From Corynebacterium pilosum DSM 20521 = CIP 103422 (lineage in GTDB: Bacteria; Actinomycetota; Actinomycetes; Mycobacteriales; Mycobacteriaceae): a stretch of DNA of 64,000 nt. The DNA is taken from positions 174,174-238,173 of the forward strand of contig NZ_KB892439.1 of the NCBI RefSeq assembly GCF_000373805.1, given 5' to 3'. Below are positions 17,107 through 26,897 of this stretch, piece after piece. Under the pieces are notes generated by a model. It made no database searches. It was not told the origin of the DNA and worked only from the letters and a program-made list of their open reading frames with translations. The translations under genes were made by a program, and so were the position numbers. The first letter of the stretch is position 1, and each line of letters opens with the position of its first letter.

Positions 17107-17493
17107 TCATGACCGCAGGGCCGGAACCAGCCCGCCAATTAAACCCGACAAGACCAGTGCTAATGCGCGAATTTTATTGGCGGTGAGCACCGAGCTCAGC
17201 ATCTCCACGCCCAGGCCCAAACCCAGAAGTACCAGCACCCAGCAGGCAACGGGGATTAGCGCGAGCCAAACGCGTCCCGTCCACAACAAAGCGGTGCGCG
17301 TGAGCACCAGATTGAATAAAAACGCCAGCACAATCGGGTACGGAACCGCCACAGAGCCGATATGCGCATCCAGGTACACCAGGCACAGCAGCGCGGACAT
17401 CGCCGCGCCGAGGCACAGCCACCCGTAGGCTGTGACCTGTTCACCACGCGAAAAGTCCGTGCGGATCACGGCGCGTGACGACGAGCGCCCCAC
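17107..17493 (-). CDS. Small conserved membrane protein of unknown function
   Basis: 128 residues with about four predicted membrane helices after a short basic N-terminus (MGRSSSRAVIRTDF). No conserved polar catalytic pattern is visible. The start is GTG at 17493, 3 bases after the mshB stop, so it is translated with mshB. Membrane proteins at this position next to mshB are common in Corynebacteriales, but I know no function. Confidence 0.75.
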   Translation of the reverse strand: MGRSSSRAVIRTDFSRGEQVTAYGWLCLGAAMSALLCLVYLDAHIGSVAVPYPIVLAFLFNLVLTRTALLWTGRVWLALIPVACWVLVLLGLGLGVEMLSSVLTANKIRALALVLSGLIGGLVPALRS

Positions 17494-17496
17494 CGT

Positions 17497-18384
17497 TTAC
17501 CTCTCGATTCCGTCCAGCAGGCCAGCATCATGGCCCAGCGGAGCACCCGCGCCCAGCTGGTAGTGCTCGCGCCTCAAGATCGGCTGGGCAATCAGGTTGG
17601 ACAAAGCGAACACGGTGCGCGGTCCACTGCCCCAGGCCGCATTCGGGTTGGTCGTCGAGACCGCCCCGTCGGCGATCCACACCTGTGTGGCGTGAGCGCG
17701 CATCGCCTCCACCTTCTGGTGGTAGGTGACATCGTCCATCTCTACCCAGGTATCGGTGGCATCGACGGCTGCGAGCTCTCCTGGCTCCGGTGCGCGCCAG
17801 CCCTCCGGAATGGTTGTCGCCGCATCTTGGTCGAGTTCTTCGCGCAGCTGTACTGCCCACACGATCCGCGGGATCTCTACCACCTCAGCAGCAGCATGCG
17901 TGATCTCATGAGCCCGGATATGGTCCGGGTGCCCGTATCCGCCATCCGGACCGTAGGTGATCACCAGGTGTGGCCGCTCCCTCTGGAAGATGGCGACTAG
18001 TTCGTCGACCGCCGCCTGGCCCGAGTTCACAAAGGCGCGCGGATTCTTATGCGCCGGCGAACCGGCCATGCCAGAATCCCGGTGCGTTCCCGCCCCACCC
18101 AAGAATTCGCCACGCACGCCAAGAATTTCTAAGGCGCGGGAAAGCTCGTGGATCCGGTAGCCACCAAGCTGGTCGGCCTCATCGTTGACCAAGTACTGGT
18201 AGGTGTCGCCGATGACCTCGCCTTCCTCCCCCAAGGTGCAGGTGACCACCAGAACGTCTGCACCCCGGCGCGCCAGGTCTGCCAGCGCGGCACCGGTGGC
18301 GATGGATTCGTCGTCAGGGTGCGCGTGCACGGCCACCACGCGGTAACCAACGAGGTCACGCGTGCGTACTGTATCTCCGGTCAT
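17497..18384 (-). CDS. mshB: Mycothiol deacetylase MshB
   Basis: Deacetylates GlcNAc-inositol to GlcN-inositol in mycothiol synthesis. The 295-residue LmbE-family zinc enzyme has VAVHAHPDDES near residue 20 (metal ligands H22, D25; catalytic D24) and GGYGHPDHIRAH for the second His ligand. The MshB-specific length and the C-terminal region support MshB rather than the related mycothiol-conjugate amidase. The start ATG at 18384 overlaps the lpqW stop (ATGA). Confidence 0.94.
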   Translation of the reverse strand: MTGDTVRTRDLVGYRVVAVHAHPDDESIATGAALADLARRGADVLVVTCTLGEEGEVIGDTYQYLVNDEADQLGGYRIHELSRALEILGVRGEFLGGAGTHRDSGMAGSPAHKNPRAFVNSGQAAVDELVAIFQRERPHLVITYGPDGGYGHPDHIRAHEITHAAAEVVEIPRIVWAVQLREELDQDAATTIPEGWRAPEPGELAAVDATDTWVEMDDVTYHQKVEAMRAHATQVWIADGAVSTTNPNAAWGSGPRTVFALSNLIAQPILRREHYQLGAGAPLGHDAGLLDGIER

Positions 18385-20042
18385 TCTTCAATCGCCTCTT
18401 CCTCGGGTTCTTCGGTAGGTGTTGCCACCGTTGTCATGCCCTCTACTGTATCGGGATCGGGCAAGCGCCAGATAGCCGCAGTGGACAAGCCCGCCTCCCA
18501 TTCGTCCAGGTTCGGGCTGGGGCCAATCACGCCGGGGCCTAGGGCGAGCAGCCGCTTCTCGTGGAGCAGTGGCACCCAGGTCGCTTCACGACGATGCACC
18601 GCCGCCACATAATTGTGCGCGTCTGCCGGTGCAATAAGTCCGGCCAGAACGTCGCGGGAGAACTGATCCGTTTCCTCGGTGCAGTAGCCGGAGAGGTTTT
18701 CTGCGCGGAACTCCCCGGCGGGGCAGAGCAGTTCGCTGGCTGCATCGGCTGCGCTGCCAGCGTTATAGTCCCGAGTGACTACACCATCGATGTCCCCGCT
18801 GGGCAGGCGATTCGTCGTTGCGTCCCGCAGGTCGGTCGCCACAACTTCGGCCTCGACCCCGCGCTGGTTCAGCATGTCCACGAGTGAGCGCACCGCGGCC
18901 GAAGCCACGAGGTCTGCAGGATCGGCCGCCAAACGGAGTGGACGATGTTCCTCCACCGCCTGTTGCACAAGCAATGGTTGTTCTGGGGAGACGGGCAAAT
19001 GTTCGGCGATATTGATGTGCGAGGACCTGCCGCCTGCAATGCGGGCGAGAAGGGGCACGTCGATCAGTGAGCGCAGTTCGGTACGTACAGCATGGTCGGC
19101 AAGGACCGGGGAGGTCGTCGATAAGCTGATGCCGAGGGTGCGTGGAGTATCGATCATGCGCTCTTGCGTCTCCGGGATCAGGCTGTAGGTATCCGGCGCG
19201 GTCTCCGACGGGACGCTATCGACGAACTGGATCTGGCCTGCGCGTAGCTGGTCGGCGCTGTGCGTGGTCGACCGGACCGCGGCCAGGGTCAACGTGTCGA
19301 TCTGCGCGGGGTCCGGGCCCCAGAAGCGATCGTTGCGGTGCAGGGTGATTACTCCCCTGCCACGGTCTACGTCCTCGACCATGTAGCGGCCGGCGGAGGC
19401 GGGAATATCGTCGCGCAGTCCCACGTGGAAGCCGTTAGCGTCCAAGGTCAGCAAATGGGATGGCAGGATGTGGCGGAAAAGTTCATTCCACGCGGCCACG
19501 GGTTCTTCAAAGTCCACGTCGACGGTTTTGCCCCCTGAGCCGCTCACACGCACGTTGGAGATGGCGCGATAACCCGCTGGGTTCAAGACACCGGGTGTGG
19601 TGGACATTTGCCGCCACAGGTAGTTGAAATCGGCGCCCGTCAGCGGGGTGCCGTCGGACCACTGAGCGGCGTCGGCAATCTGGTAGCGCACCGTCATCGC
19701 CGCCGGGGACTCCGGCAGTACCTCGGCAGAATCCAACACTTCGTGGTTGATCTGGTCACCGATAAACGCGCTGGGCAATACCAGGTTGGCGATGGATTGA
19801 ACCACAGAAGATTCGTCGGAAAGCAGATGTGGGTTTAGGCCATTGCGCAAAGGCTCTACCCCCACCGAGATTTCGGAGCGGGTCTTCGCAGGCTCTAACG
19901 GCGCTGTGGTGGTGGAGGTCGTGGTGGTCGGCGCTGGCTCGGGTTCGACGACTGGCGGCGGGCCCGGGTTTGCCGCACATGACGCCAGTAACACGCCAGT
20001 GGTCACCAGGCTGGCCGCAGCACGGTGGACGCGAGTACTCAT
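18381..20042 (-). CDS. lpqW: LpqW-like lipoprotein, family 5 solute-binding fold
   Basis: 553 residues with a lipoprotein signal: hydrophobic core SLVTTGVLLAS and lipid-modified Cys at residue 22. A Pro/Thr-rich spacer follows, then the extracellular solute-binding family 5 domain (YQIADAAQWSDGTPLTGADF is typical). There are no linked permease genes, so it is not an ordinary importer. In mycobacteria, LpqW sits between typA and mshB, as here, and influences PIM versus lipoarabinomannan synthesis. The orthologue call rests on this synteny and the domain. Its ATG overlaps the MFS gene stop. Confidence 0.85.
   Translation of the reverse strand: MSTRVHRAAASLVTTGVLLASCAANPGPPPVVEPEPAPTTTTSTTTAPLEPAKTRSEISVGVEPLRNGLNPHLLSDESSVVQSIANLVLPSAFIGDQINHEVLDSAEVLPESPAAMTVRYQIADAAQWSDGTPLTGADFNYLWRQMSTTPGVLNPAGYRAISNVRVSGSGGKTVDVDFEEPVAAWNELFRHILPSHLLTLDANGFHVGLRDDIPASAGRYMVEDVDRGRGVITLHRNDRFWGPDPAQIDTLTLAAVRSTTHSADQLRAGQIQFVDSVPSETAPDTYSLIPETQERMIDTPRTLGISLSTTSPVLADHAVRTELRSLIDVPLLARIAGGRSSHINIAEHLPVSPEQPLLVQQAVEEHRPLRLAADPADLVASAAVRSLVDMLNQRGVEAEVVATDLRDATTNRLPSGDIDGVVTRDYNAGSAADAASELLCPAGEFRAENLSGYCTEETDQFSRDVLAGLIAPADAHNYVAAVHRREATWVPLLHEKRLLALGPGVIGPSPNLDEWEAGLSTAAIWRLPDPDTVEGMTTVATPTEEPEEEAIEE
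19115..19126 (+). repeat. Recurrent 12-mer TCGTCGATAAGC, copy 5
   Basis: Exact copy inside lpqW. The sense strand is read in a third frame, as Ser-Leu-Ser-Thr-Thr. Confidence 0.8.
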
Positions 20043-21268
20043 TCTTCTTGTTGTACCACGCGCCGGCCCGCGGTTCGCGATTCTTGGCTGCCCAATCCCT
20101 GTGAAGACAGGACGACCGCGAGCCCGACCAGGGGCAGAACGAGGAGTGCGATCCGCAGCGTGCTTGCCTCAGAGATCACGCCGAGGATCGGGCTTGCTAG
20201 AAGCGCGCCAGCGCGCAGGAGCCAGCTGACAATCGTCATGCCCGTGGATTGGGCTACCCCGGGCAGCTCCGCCGAGACTGCGTAGGCGCTGGGGATCAAG
20301 GTCGCCGCACCCCAGCCGGCAAGGGCGTAGCCGAGGTTCAGCGGCCACGGCTCAGTAGCCAGAACGACGAAGATGCCTCCGACCAGGATGCTCACCCCGC
20401 CCCAGCGGGCCACTTGGACGCGTCCGAAGTGGTTGATCAGCAGGTCTCCGACGAACCGCCCGAATGTCTGTGCTGCGAAGAGGACCGTGTACGCAATGCC
20501 GGCGGCCTGCAGGCTCACGCCCGCTAGGACATTGGCCGACAGGGGCGCCCAGTTATTGCCAATATCCTCCACAATTGAGCCCGCCAGCGCCACGATCGCC
20601 GCCGGCAGCGCAATGAGGATAGCTCTTCCAGTGATTTTTGCGCTTGTCGACGATTCCTGCGCGGTTCCTTCCTGCTGGGCCGGGTCGGTTCTGGTGTGTT
20701 GTTTTACGGAGCCCATCATCCACGCAGCTATGAGAACAAGCAGTGCCTGGATGACCGCAACCACCGCTAGGTGCTTTCGCATATCCCAACCGGCCACGGC
20801 CACGGTGGTCGCGCCCATGCCACCGAGCACAGCACCGAGCGACCAGCAAGCGTGCAGCGAACTCATGAATGATTTGCCCAGGTCATCCTGGATGCGCACG
20901 GCGGCGATATTTTGGGAGACGTCGATGATGGCGTCGAGAAGCCCGAAGAGAAGCAGGGCTGTGGCTAAGGTTACAGGTCCTGGCATCCACCCCAGCGTGG
21001 CCAGCACGATGGCTGTGGCAATGGTGCCCACCACCATCACGGGGCGGGCGCCAAAAGTGCGTTCCGCGATGGCCGGAAGTGCTGTGGCCAACAGTGAGCC
21101 AATAGCGACGGCTGTGACCATCAGGCCGAAGACCGCGTCGGAAAGCCCCCACTCTTCCTTGATGGTGGGATACCACGGCAGCAGCGAGCCAATGGAGATG
21201 CCATTGGTGGCAAACATTAACGCGGAACCCAAAGGACGCTTCAGTGCCCTCAGGTTCCGCGTAGTCAT
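20039..21268 (-). CDS. Major facilitator superfamily transporter
   Basis: 409 residues with 12 predicted membrane segments and the MFS-type loop after helix 2 (AIAERTFGARPVMVV). The substrate cannot be inferred. It lies between typA and lpqW and overlaps lpqW by 4 bases (ATGA), so it is probably in the same transcript as lpqW-mshB. In mycobacteria typA and lpqW are adjacent; the transporter here is therefore an insertion relative to that order. Confidence 0.85.
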   Translation of the reverse strand: MTTRNLRALKRPLGSALMFATNGISIGSLLPWYPTIKEEWGLSDAVFGLMVTAVAIGSLLATALPAIAERTFGARPVMVVGTIATAIVLATLGWMPGPVTLATALLLFGLLDAIIDVSQNIAAVRIQDDLGKSFMSSLHACWSLGAVLGGMGATTVAVAGWDMRKHLAVVAVIQALLVLIAAWMMGSVKQHTRTDPAQQEGTAQESSTSAKITGRAILIALPAAIVALAGSIVEDIGNNWAPLSANVLAGVSLQAAGIAYTVLFAAQTFGRFVGDLLINHFGRVQVARWGGVSILVGGIFVVLATEPWPLNLGYALAGWGAATLIPSAYAVSAELPGVAQSTGMTIVSWLLRAGALLASPILGVISEASTLRIALLVLPLVGLAVVLSSQGLGSQESRTAGRRVVQQEE

Positions 21269-21288
21269 GAGATCGAGCCTAACGATTT

Positions 21289-23202
21289 TTACTTGTTCAG
21301 CTGCTTTGCACGCGAGCGGGCGCGTCCACGCTCGGTGGAATCAAGGATGATCTTGCGCACGCGCATCGCCTCCGGGGCGACCTCCACGCATTCGTCCTCG
21401 TCACAGAATTCGATCGCTTCATCCAACGAGAGGTTACGTGCCTTCGCCAAGGTGACGGTGGTGTCCGCAGAAGCTGCGCGCATGTTGGTCAGCTTCTTTT
21501 CCTTGGTCACGTTGACATCCATGTCCTCGTCGCGGTTATTGATGCCGACGACCATGCCCTCGTAGACCTCGGCGCCTGGCTCCACTAGGAACTCACCGCG
21601 GTCCGCTAGGTTCGTGATGGCGTAGGCGGTGGCCTGGCCGGTGCGGTCGGCAACCAGGGAGCCGGTTGGGCGGCCCTTGATCTCGCCTGCCCACGGGCGT
21701 GGCTCGATCGAGTAGGAGTTGGCAATGCCTGCGCCGTGGGTCTCTGTCATGAACGTGGTGCGGAAACCGATCAGGCCGCGGGCGGGAACGTCGAATTCCA
21801 TGCGCACCCAGTCGCCGGCGGCGTTACCCATCGAGGTCATCTGACCCTTGCGGCCCGCCATCAGCTGAGTGATGTTGCCCTGGTACTCGCTTGGGGTATC
21901 GATGACGATGTGCTCATAAGGCTCGTGGACCTTACCGTCGATTTCGCGGGTGACAACCTGCGGCTTGCCGACGGTCAGCTCGAAGCCTTCGCGGCGCATG
22001 GTCTCGATCAGCACGGTCAAGGCCATTTCACCACGACCCTGGACCTCCCAAGCATCTGGGCGCTCCGTCGGGAGCACGCGCAGCGATACGTTACCGATCA
22101 GCTCTTGATCCAAACGTGCCTTGATCATGCGGGCGGTCAACTTATCGCCGCCGTTGCGGCCAGCCATCGGCGAGGTGTTCACGCCGATCGTCATGGACAG
22201 GGCAGGCTCATCCACCTTGATGCGTGGCAGTGGCTCGACATGCTCTGGGTCCGTGATGGTATCGCCGATCATGATCTCATCCACACCGGAAATGGCCGCG
22301 ATGTCGCCTGCGACGACGTCACCTTCTGCCGGCACGCGCTCAAAACCGACGGTGCGCAGCAGCTCTGCGACGCGCACGTTCTTCACGTGCTGTTCGCCGT
22401 CCGCGTCATAGTGGATCCAGGCAACCTGATCCCCCTTCTTCACGCTGCCACGGTGGACACGGATCAGGGCAATACGGCCCAGGAAGGAGCTGGAGTCCAG
22501 GTTGGTCACCTGCGCCTGGAATGGAGCGTCGGTGTCTGCGGCTGGCTCTGGGATCTCGTTGTAGATCACGTCAAACAAAGGCTGCAGGTCCTCATTATCA
22601 GGCAGCTCGCCGTTGCCTGGGTTCTCCAAGGAGGCGCGGCCTGCACGGCCCGAGGTGTAGAGCACGGGAAGGTCCAGCAGGTTTTCCGCTGCCTCAGCTG
22701 CCTCAGGATCTTCCAGTCCAGCACCGAGCTCCAGCAAGAGATCCTGAGCCTCCTCGACCACCTCGTCGATACGCGCGTCAGGACGGTCCGTCTTGTTCAC
22801 GCAAATGATCACGGGCTTCTTCGATTCCAGGGCCTTGCCCAGGACGAAGCGGGTCTGCGGCAGTGGCCCCTCGGAAGCATCAACGAGCAAGACGACGCCG
22901 TCGACCATGGAGAGGCCACGCTCAACCTCGCCGCCGAAGTCTGCGTGACCGGGGGTGTCGATGACGTTAATGATGAGGTCGCGACCATCTTTGCCCTTGC
23001 CCGGGCGGCGGATGGCGGTGTTCTTCGCCAGGATGGTGATTCCCTTTTCGCGCTCCAGGTCACCGGAGTCCATGACGCGGTCCGCCACTTCGCCGTGATC
23101 GCCGAAGACGCCGGACTGCTCAAGCAGGGCGTTGACGAGGGTGGTCTTGCCGTGGTCAACGTGGGCGATAATGGCTACGTTACGGAACTCTGGGTAGGAC
23201 AC
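21289..23202 (-). CDS. typA: Ribosome-associated GTPase TypA/BipA
   Basis: Translational GTPase of 637 residues. G1 is AHVDHGKTTL, the switch region has REKGITI, G3 is DTPGHADFGGEVERG and G4 is NKTDRPDA. EF-G-like domains and the BipA-specific C-terminus follow. The start is GTG at 23202 with GAGGAG 9 bases upstream. Family members help ribosome assembly and growth under stress. The gene adjoins the MFS/lpqW/mshB run on the same strand with a 20-base gap. Confidence 0.96.
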   Translation of the reverse strand: MSYPEFRNVAIIAHVDHGKTTLVNALLEQSGVFGDHGEVADRVMDSGDLEREKGITILAKNTAIRRPGKGKDGRDLIINVIDTPGHADFGGEVERGLSMVDGVVLLVDASEGPLPQTRFVLGKALESKKPVIICVNKTDRPDARIDEVVEEAQDLLLELGAGLEDPEAAEAAENLLDLPVLYTSGRAGRASLENPGNGELPDNEDLQPLFDVIYNEIPEPAADTDAPFQAQVTNLDSSSFLGRIALIRVHRGSVKKGDQVAWIHYDADGEQHVKNVRVAELLRTVGFERVPAEGDVVAGDIAAISGVDEIMIGDTITDPEHVEPLPRIKVDEPALSMTIGVNTSPMAGRNGGDKLTARMIKARLDQELIGNVSLRVLPTERPDAWEVQGRGEMALTVLIETMRREGFELTVGKPQVVTREIDGKVHEPYEHIVIDTPSEYQGNITQLMAGRKGQMTSMGNAAGDWVRMEFDVPARGLIGFRTTFMTETHGAGIANSYSIEPRPWAGEIKGRPTGSLVADRTGQATAYAITNLADRGEFLVEPGAEVYEGMVVGINNRDEDMDVNVTKEKKLTNMRAASADTTVTLAKARNLSLDEAIEFCDEDECVEVAPEAMRVRKIILDSTERGRARSRAKQLNK

Positions 23203-23315
23203 GAATGGTGCTCCTCTATATCAAAACATCGTATGAACGTTTAAACCCTACTCTGTTCTGCCCATTCGCGCACTTCTACGCTCCAGTTTCGGAACGGGTA
23301 GTAAGACAAAAGCAC

Positions 23316-23343
23316 TTGACACACCCACAGATGTGGATAGTGT
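23316..23343 (+). promoter_or_regulatory. Candidate promoter for the secreted protein gene, with internal dyad
   Basis: TTGACA at 23316-23321 and TAGTGT at 23338-23343 are spaced by 16 bases. A short dyad (CCACA-GA-TGTGG, 23325-23336) fills the spacer and could be an operator. Three GTTAC pentamers follow at 23342, 23351 and 23360 with exact 9-base spacing. The predicted leader to 23529 is about 180 bases long and contains the palindrome GCCTGCAGGC, but no riboswitch class is recognised. The remaining part of 23203-23529 holds the typA upstream region. Confidence 0.45.
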
Positions 23344-23529
23344 TACTGTTGTTACGAAAGTTACTATCGATGCGCGTGTGAGTGCCGTGTATGTGTGTGA
23401 TAAAAGCACATGGGTACATGGACTGCCTGCAGGCCTTGGTGTAACGTCGAGCGATCACCGGCCAATACCTTTCATAGGGCTGCAGGAATGCACACCGTAC
23501 ACACTCTCAATGGTTAGGAATACTGTTTC

Positions 23530-24249
23530 GTGCGAATGACCACAACCAAGCTGCGCACCGCCGTCGCGTCCGCCACCGCGGGCGTCATGGCCGTCGGCGC
23601 ACTTGCCGCACCCGCTGCCACTGCTAATTCCGAGTTAAGTTCCGCCTGGAACCATTGGACTCAGAAGAGTAGCGAATTCGCTTCCACCTACATCGACGAG
23701 CTGGGGCGCCCCACGGACTACACCGTGGCGCGCATTAATGAATTTGCCAGCCAGCCATGGGTGCCTGCCGACGTCGAAAACGCGCTTCGCGCCGGAGCGG
23801 CGTTCTTCGCCGGCGGCGATGAAATCGGTGGCCCTCCCCTGCCGGAAGACGCGCCACCGTTTACCCAGTTCTACTGGCCAACCGTGTCGTCGAACTGCAT
23901 GGGCCCTGGCATGCACTCCACCGCCAGCGCTATCGCTGTGCCAGGACCTACTCCGGACGTTAAACCTCAGCCCGGCCCTGGCGAGACCACGTTCATTTTC
24001 ACCGCCTTGGGCACGCCTGCAGCAGCACCCGAGCAGGGCTTGATGAACGTGTACTGGTTCAATACCACTACTTTGCAGGCGGGTGTAACGCCTTTAGATA
24101 ACAACGGGATAAACAAGACAGGACCGACCACATTGTCGGGAGTGGCCCCTACTGGTCATGGCACAGTGATCGCTGCCGTAAACGGTGCGGCAAAAACTGA
24201 AACCAATACTTGTTCATTCGCACCAACGGCGGCAGTTTTTAAGGCTTAG
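23530..24249 (+). CDS. Secreted protein of unknown function
   Basis: 239 residues with a clear Sec signal peptide (basic TTTKLRT, hydrophobic VASATAGVMAVGALAAPA, cleavage near AATA-NS). The mature part has an N-terminal helical region, a Pro-rich stretch (PGPTPDVKPQPGPG) and a probable beta-rich C-terminal domain. Only two Cys are present (SSNCMGPG and TNTCSFAP), so one disulfide is plausible. The start is GTG at 23530, with AGGAA about 9 bases upstream; ATG two codons later is the alternative. I do not recognise the family. Confidence 0.75.
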   Translation: MRMTTTKLRTAVASATAGVMAVGALAAPAATANSELSSAWNHWTQKSSEFASTYIDELGRPTDYTVARINEFASQPWVPADVENALRAGAAFFAGGDEIGGPPLPEDAPPFTQFYWPTVSSNCMGPGMHSTASAIAVPGPTPDVKPQPGPGETTFIFTALGTPAAAPEQGLMNVYWFNTTTLQAGVTPLDNNGINKTGPTTLSGVAPTGHGTVIAAVNGAAKTETNTCSFAPTAAVFKA

Positions 24250-24268
24250 AAAGATCGTGAGGAACACC

Positions 24269-24805
24269 ATGGGCGTTGATCTCCACCCGGTCAAGCAGGA
24301 GACCTTTGATGTCTCCTCCAAGACCAACACGGACCCCAAAGGTTTCCTCCGCGACGTCGACACCTTTCACACCACCGAATTTGGCCTCTACATGGCACGG
24401 GGCGCTAACCACCCACGTTTCGGTTATCTGGAAAGCTGGCTGCTACCCGCGCTGGGCCTGCGCGCGAACATCTTCCACTTCCGCGAAGGTATCGATGAGC
24501 CCCAGGACTTCTACTTCGACATCGCAGACATCAATGCCGAAGGCGATGTCTGGTCCACCCGCGATCTCTATGTCGACTTAGTCTCTGTTACCGGCGAGCC
24601 CATTGACGTGCTTGATATCGACGAGCTGGCCGCAGCAACCTCTGCCGGGCTGATCACCGCTGCTGAGGCCGAGCGCGCCATCGAAAACACTCTGGCCGCT
24701 GTAGAGGGCATCACGCGTCACGACGACAACCCCATGGAGTGGCTGCGCACCCTCGGATATGACCTGACCTGGGCTGACGAGGTTGAACTTACCCCTGTTG
24801 GCTAG
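24269..24805 (+). CDS. DUF402 domain protein
   Basis: 178 residues. FYFDIADINAEGDVWSTRD followed by LYVDLVSVTGEPIDVLDIDEL is the DUF402 (PF04167) signature. Related enzymes hydrolyse nucleotide or phosphonate phosphates with a metal bound by Asp/Glu, but no substrate is known here. The start ATG at 24269 has GTGAGGAACACC directly upstream; the frame is open further back inside the previous gene without similarity. It may be co-transcribed with the secreted protein gene, which ends 19 bases earlier. Confidence 0.85.
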   Translation: MGVDLHPVKQETFDVSSKTNTDPKGFLRDVDTFHTTEFGLYMARGANHPRFGYLESWLLPALGLRANIFHFREGIDEPQDFYFDIADINAEGDVWSTRDLYVDLVSVTGEPIDVLDIDELAAATSAGLITAAEAERAIENTLAAVEGITRHDDNPMEWLRTLGYDLTWADEVELTPVG

Positions 24806-24829
24806 ACCTGTCGGTTAGAATCAGTGCCC

Positions 24830-25171
24830 ATGAGCACGATTTACCATAATCCGCAGTGTTCCACGTCCCGCAATGCACTGGCCATCATGCGTGAACGCGG
24901 GGAAGAACCAGAAGTAATCAAGTACCTCGACACTCCCCCATCCAAAGAAACACTCGCTGAACTCATCGACGCCGCAGGCTTGACCGTCCATGAGGCGATC
25001 CGCACCCGCGAGCAGCAGTACAAGGACCTCGGCCTGAGCAAGGACACGCCTGACGACGAGCTGCTCGAGGCCATGGTCACCCACCCCCGGTTAATTCAGC
25101 GGCCCATCGTCGTCACCGACAAAGGCGTGCGCATTCCCCGCCCGATGGACCTGATCAACGAGATTCTTTAG
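24830..25171 (+). CDS. ArsC-like glutaredoxin-family arsenate reductase
   Basis: 113 residues. YHNPQCSTSRNAL carries the catalytic Cys at residue 10, and IRTREQQYKDLGL and LIQRPIVVT supply the conserved arginines of the ArsC/YfgD family. No arsenic resistance genes are nearby, so a general thiol-dependent reductase role is as likely. TAGAAT at 24816-24821 lies 8 bases before the ATG, which suggests leaderless transcription. Its 3' end overlaps the convergent peptide ABC gene by 17 bases. Confidence 0.85.
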   Translation: MSTIYHNPQCSTSRNALAIMRERGEEPEVIKYLDTPPSKETLAELIDAAGLTVHEAIRTREQQYKDLGLSKDTPDDELLEAMVTHPRLIQRPIVVTDKGVRIPRPMDLINEIL

Positions 25172-26897
25172 TCAGCCCGAGTTCTGCTCCCACACCAAGC
25201 TCAATATTGAGCCCAGGAACAGAATTGATGAGGTTTCTGGTGTACTCCTCCTGAGGCGAGTCAAAGATCTCGTCGGCAGTCCCTTGCTCCACCACGGCGC
25301 CGTCTTTCATCACCACAATATCGTCGGCAGTTTGACGCACTACCGCAAGATCGTGGGTGATAAAGAGGTAAGACAGCGTGAATTCCTCCTGCAGTTGCGC
25401 TAGCAGTTGGATGATCTGGTTTTGGACGAGCACATCCAACGCGGACACCGCTTCGTCCAGCACAATCACCTCGGGCTGCAGGGCCATCGCACGCGCAATG
25501 GCGATACGCTGCCGCTGTCCGCCCGAAAGCTCATTGGGGTAACGCCGCATCGTCGACCGCGGCATCCGGACCATATCCAGAAGTTCAGCAACCCGCTGTT
25601 CCCGCTGCTTGCGGTTTCCCACCTTGTGCAGCTTCAGTGGCTCTTCGATACAGCGGAAGATCGAGTACATCGGGTCCAAGGAACCGTATGGATTCTGGAA
25701 GACCACCTGCAGTTTCCGCCGCAAATCGAACAGTTCCCGCGCGCTTAATCCCTGAATATCCCGCCCCTCAAAAGTCACGGTGCCGCTGGTCGGTTCCAGC
25801 AAGGACAGGATCATATTCGCAACGGTGGACTTGCCGGAGCCAGACTCCCCGACCAAAGCCAGGGTGGAGCCACGTCGCAGCCCGAACGATACGTTGTCCA
25901 CGGCGCGTAGGGTCTTTTTGTCTCCGCGTTGGCCCCTCACATCAAATTCCTTGACCAGGTCCCGGACTTCGATCACATTCTCGCTGGTTGCAACGTGCCC
26001 AGTCTTCAGTTCGGCTGATTCGATCCCCTGGTCCTTCGCTGACTGAATTCGCGCCGACGCCAACGATGGCGCAGCCGTAACCAAACGCTTGGTATAGGGG
26101 TGCTGCGGGTTGCGCAGAATCTGCAGGCTTGGGCCCTTTTCGACGATGCGTCCACGGTGCATAACGACGACAAAATCCGCCCGCTCTGCAGCCAGCCCAA
26201 GGTCATGGGTAATAAATAGCACCGCCGTGCCCAGTTCTTGGGTCAGCGTTCCCAGATGGTCCAGAATGCGCTTTTGCACCGTAACATCGAGCGCCGACGT
26301 CGGCTCGTCCGCAATCAAGAGTTTGGGACGGGCAGCTAAGCCGATGGCGATGAGCGCTCTCTGCCTCATCCCGCCCGAAAACTCGTGCGGGTACTGCCGC
26401 GCTCGTCGTTCAGCATCTGTCAGTCCGGCTTCCTCTAGGAGCGTGACCACACGCTCGTGGGCCTCGGAGCCCTTCGCGATATTGTTCGCGTGAAGCGCCT
26501 CCTCCACCTGCGTGCCGATGCGCCACACCGGGTTGAGGTTGCTCATCGGGTCTTGGGGCACCAACCCGATATGGGACCCGCGATACTTCCGCCACCCCTT
26601 GTTGTCCAAGCCAACCAGCTCAGTACCTTCGAGTTTGATCGACCCATTGGTCACCTCCCCGGTTCCGGGCAGCAAACCAAGCATGCTCATCGCGGCTGTG
26701 GACTTGCCAGAACCTGACTCGCCCACGATGGCGACGGACTGGCCTGGGTAGATCGTCAGATCAAAATCGCGGACGGCCTCGACCACCCCGGTTGAGGACC
26801 GAAAAGCGATTTTGAGGTCGCTCACCTCAAGCAGGGGCTCGTCGTGGGCGACGTTGCTTGCCGACGATTTGTCGGGCTGTTTGTGCGTGTTGCTCAT
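25155..26897 (-). CDS. Peptide ABC transporter ATP-binding protein, DppD-DppF fusion
   Basis: 580 residues with two complete ABC domains. Walker [10 protein letters not shown] occurs in each (near residues 58 and 350), with signature motifs [12 protein letters not shown] and [12 protein letters not shown]. Each domain has the oligopeptide-type C-terminal extension ([24 protein letters not shown]). It supplies both ATPases of the importer encoded upstream, so no separate DppF gene is needed. Its start overlaps dppC by 4 bases. Confidence 0.95.
   Translation of the reverse strand: MSNTHKQPDKSSASNVAHDEPLLEVSDLKIAFRSSTGVVEAVRDFDLTIYPGQSVAIVGESGSGKSTAAMSMLGLLPGTGEVTNGSIKLEGTELVGLDNKGWRKYRGSHIGLVPQDPMSNLNPVWRIGTQVEEALHANNIAKGSEAHERVVTLLEEAGLTDAERRARQYPHEFSGGMRQRALIAIGLAARPKLLIADEPTSALDVTVQKRILDHLGTLTQELGTAVLFITHDLGLAAERADFVVVMHRGRIVEKGPSLQILRNPQHPYTKRLVTAAPSLASARIQSAKDQGIESAELKTGHVATSENVIEVRDLVKEFDVRGQRGDKKTLRAVDNVSFGLRRGSTLALVGESGSGKSTVANMILSLLEPTSGTVTFEGRDIQGLSARELFDLRRKLQVVFQNPYGSLDPMYSIFRCIEEPLKLHKVGNRKQREQRVAELLDMVRMPRSTMRRYPNELSGGQRQRIAIARAMALQPEVIVLDEAVSALDVLVQNQIIQLLAQLQEEFTLSYLFITHDLAVVRQTADDIVVMKDGAVVEQGTADEIFDSPQEEYTRNLINSVPGLNIELGVGAELGLTKESR

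Noticed and set aside
21736..23244. A 502-codon plus-strand open frame antisense to typA
   Set aside because: It is the shadow of typA; the translation has no domain character and typA has full motif support.
23390..23412. TGTG-N7-CACA resembling a GlxR (CRP-type) site
   Set aside because: The spacing is one base short of the TGTG-N8-CACA consensus and the inner bases do not match.
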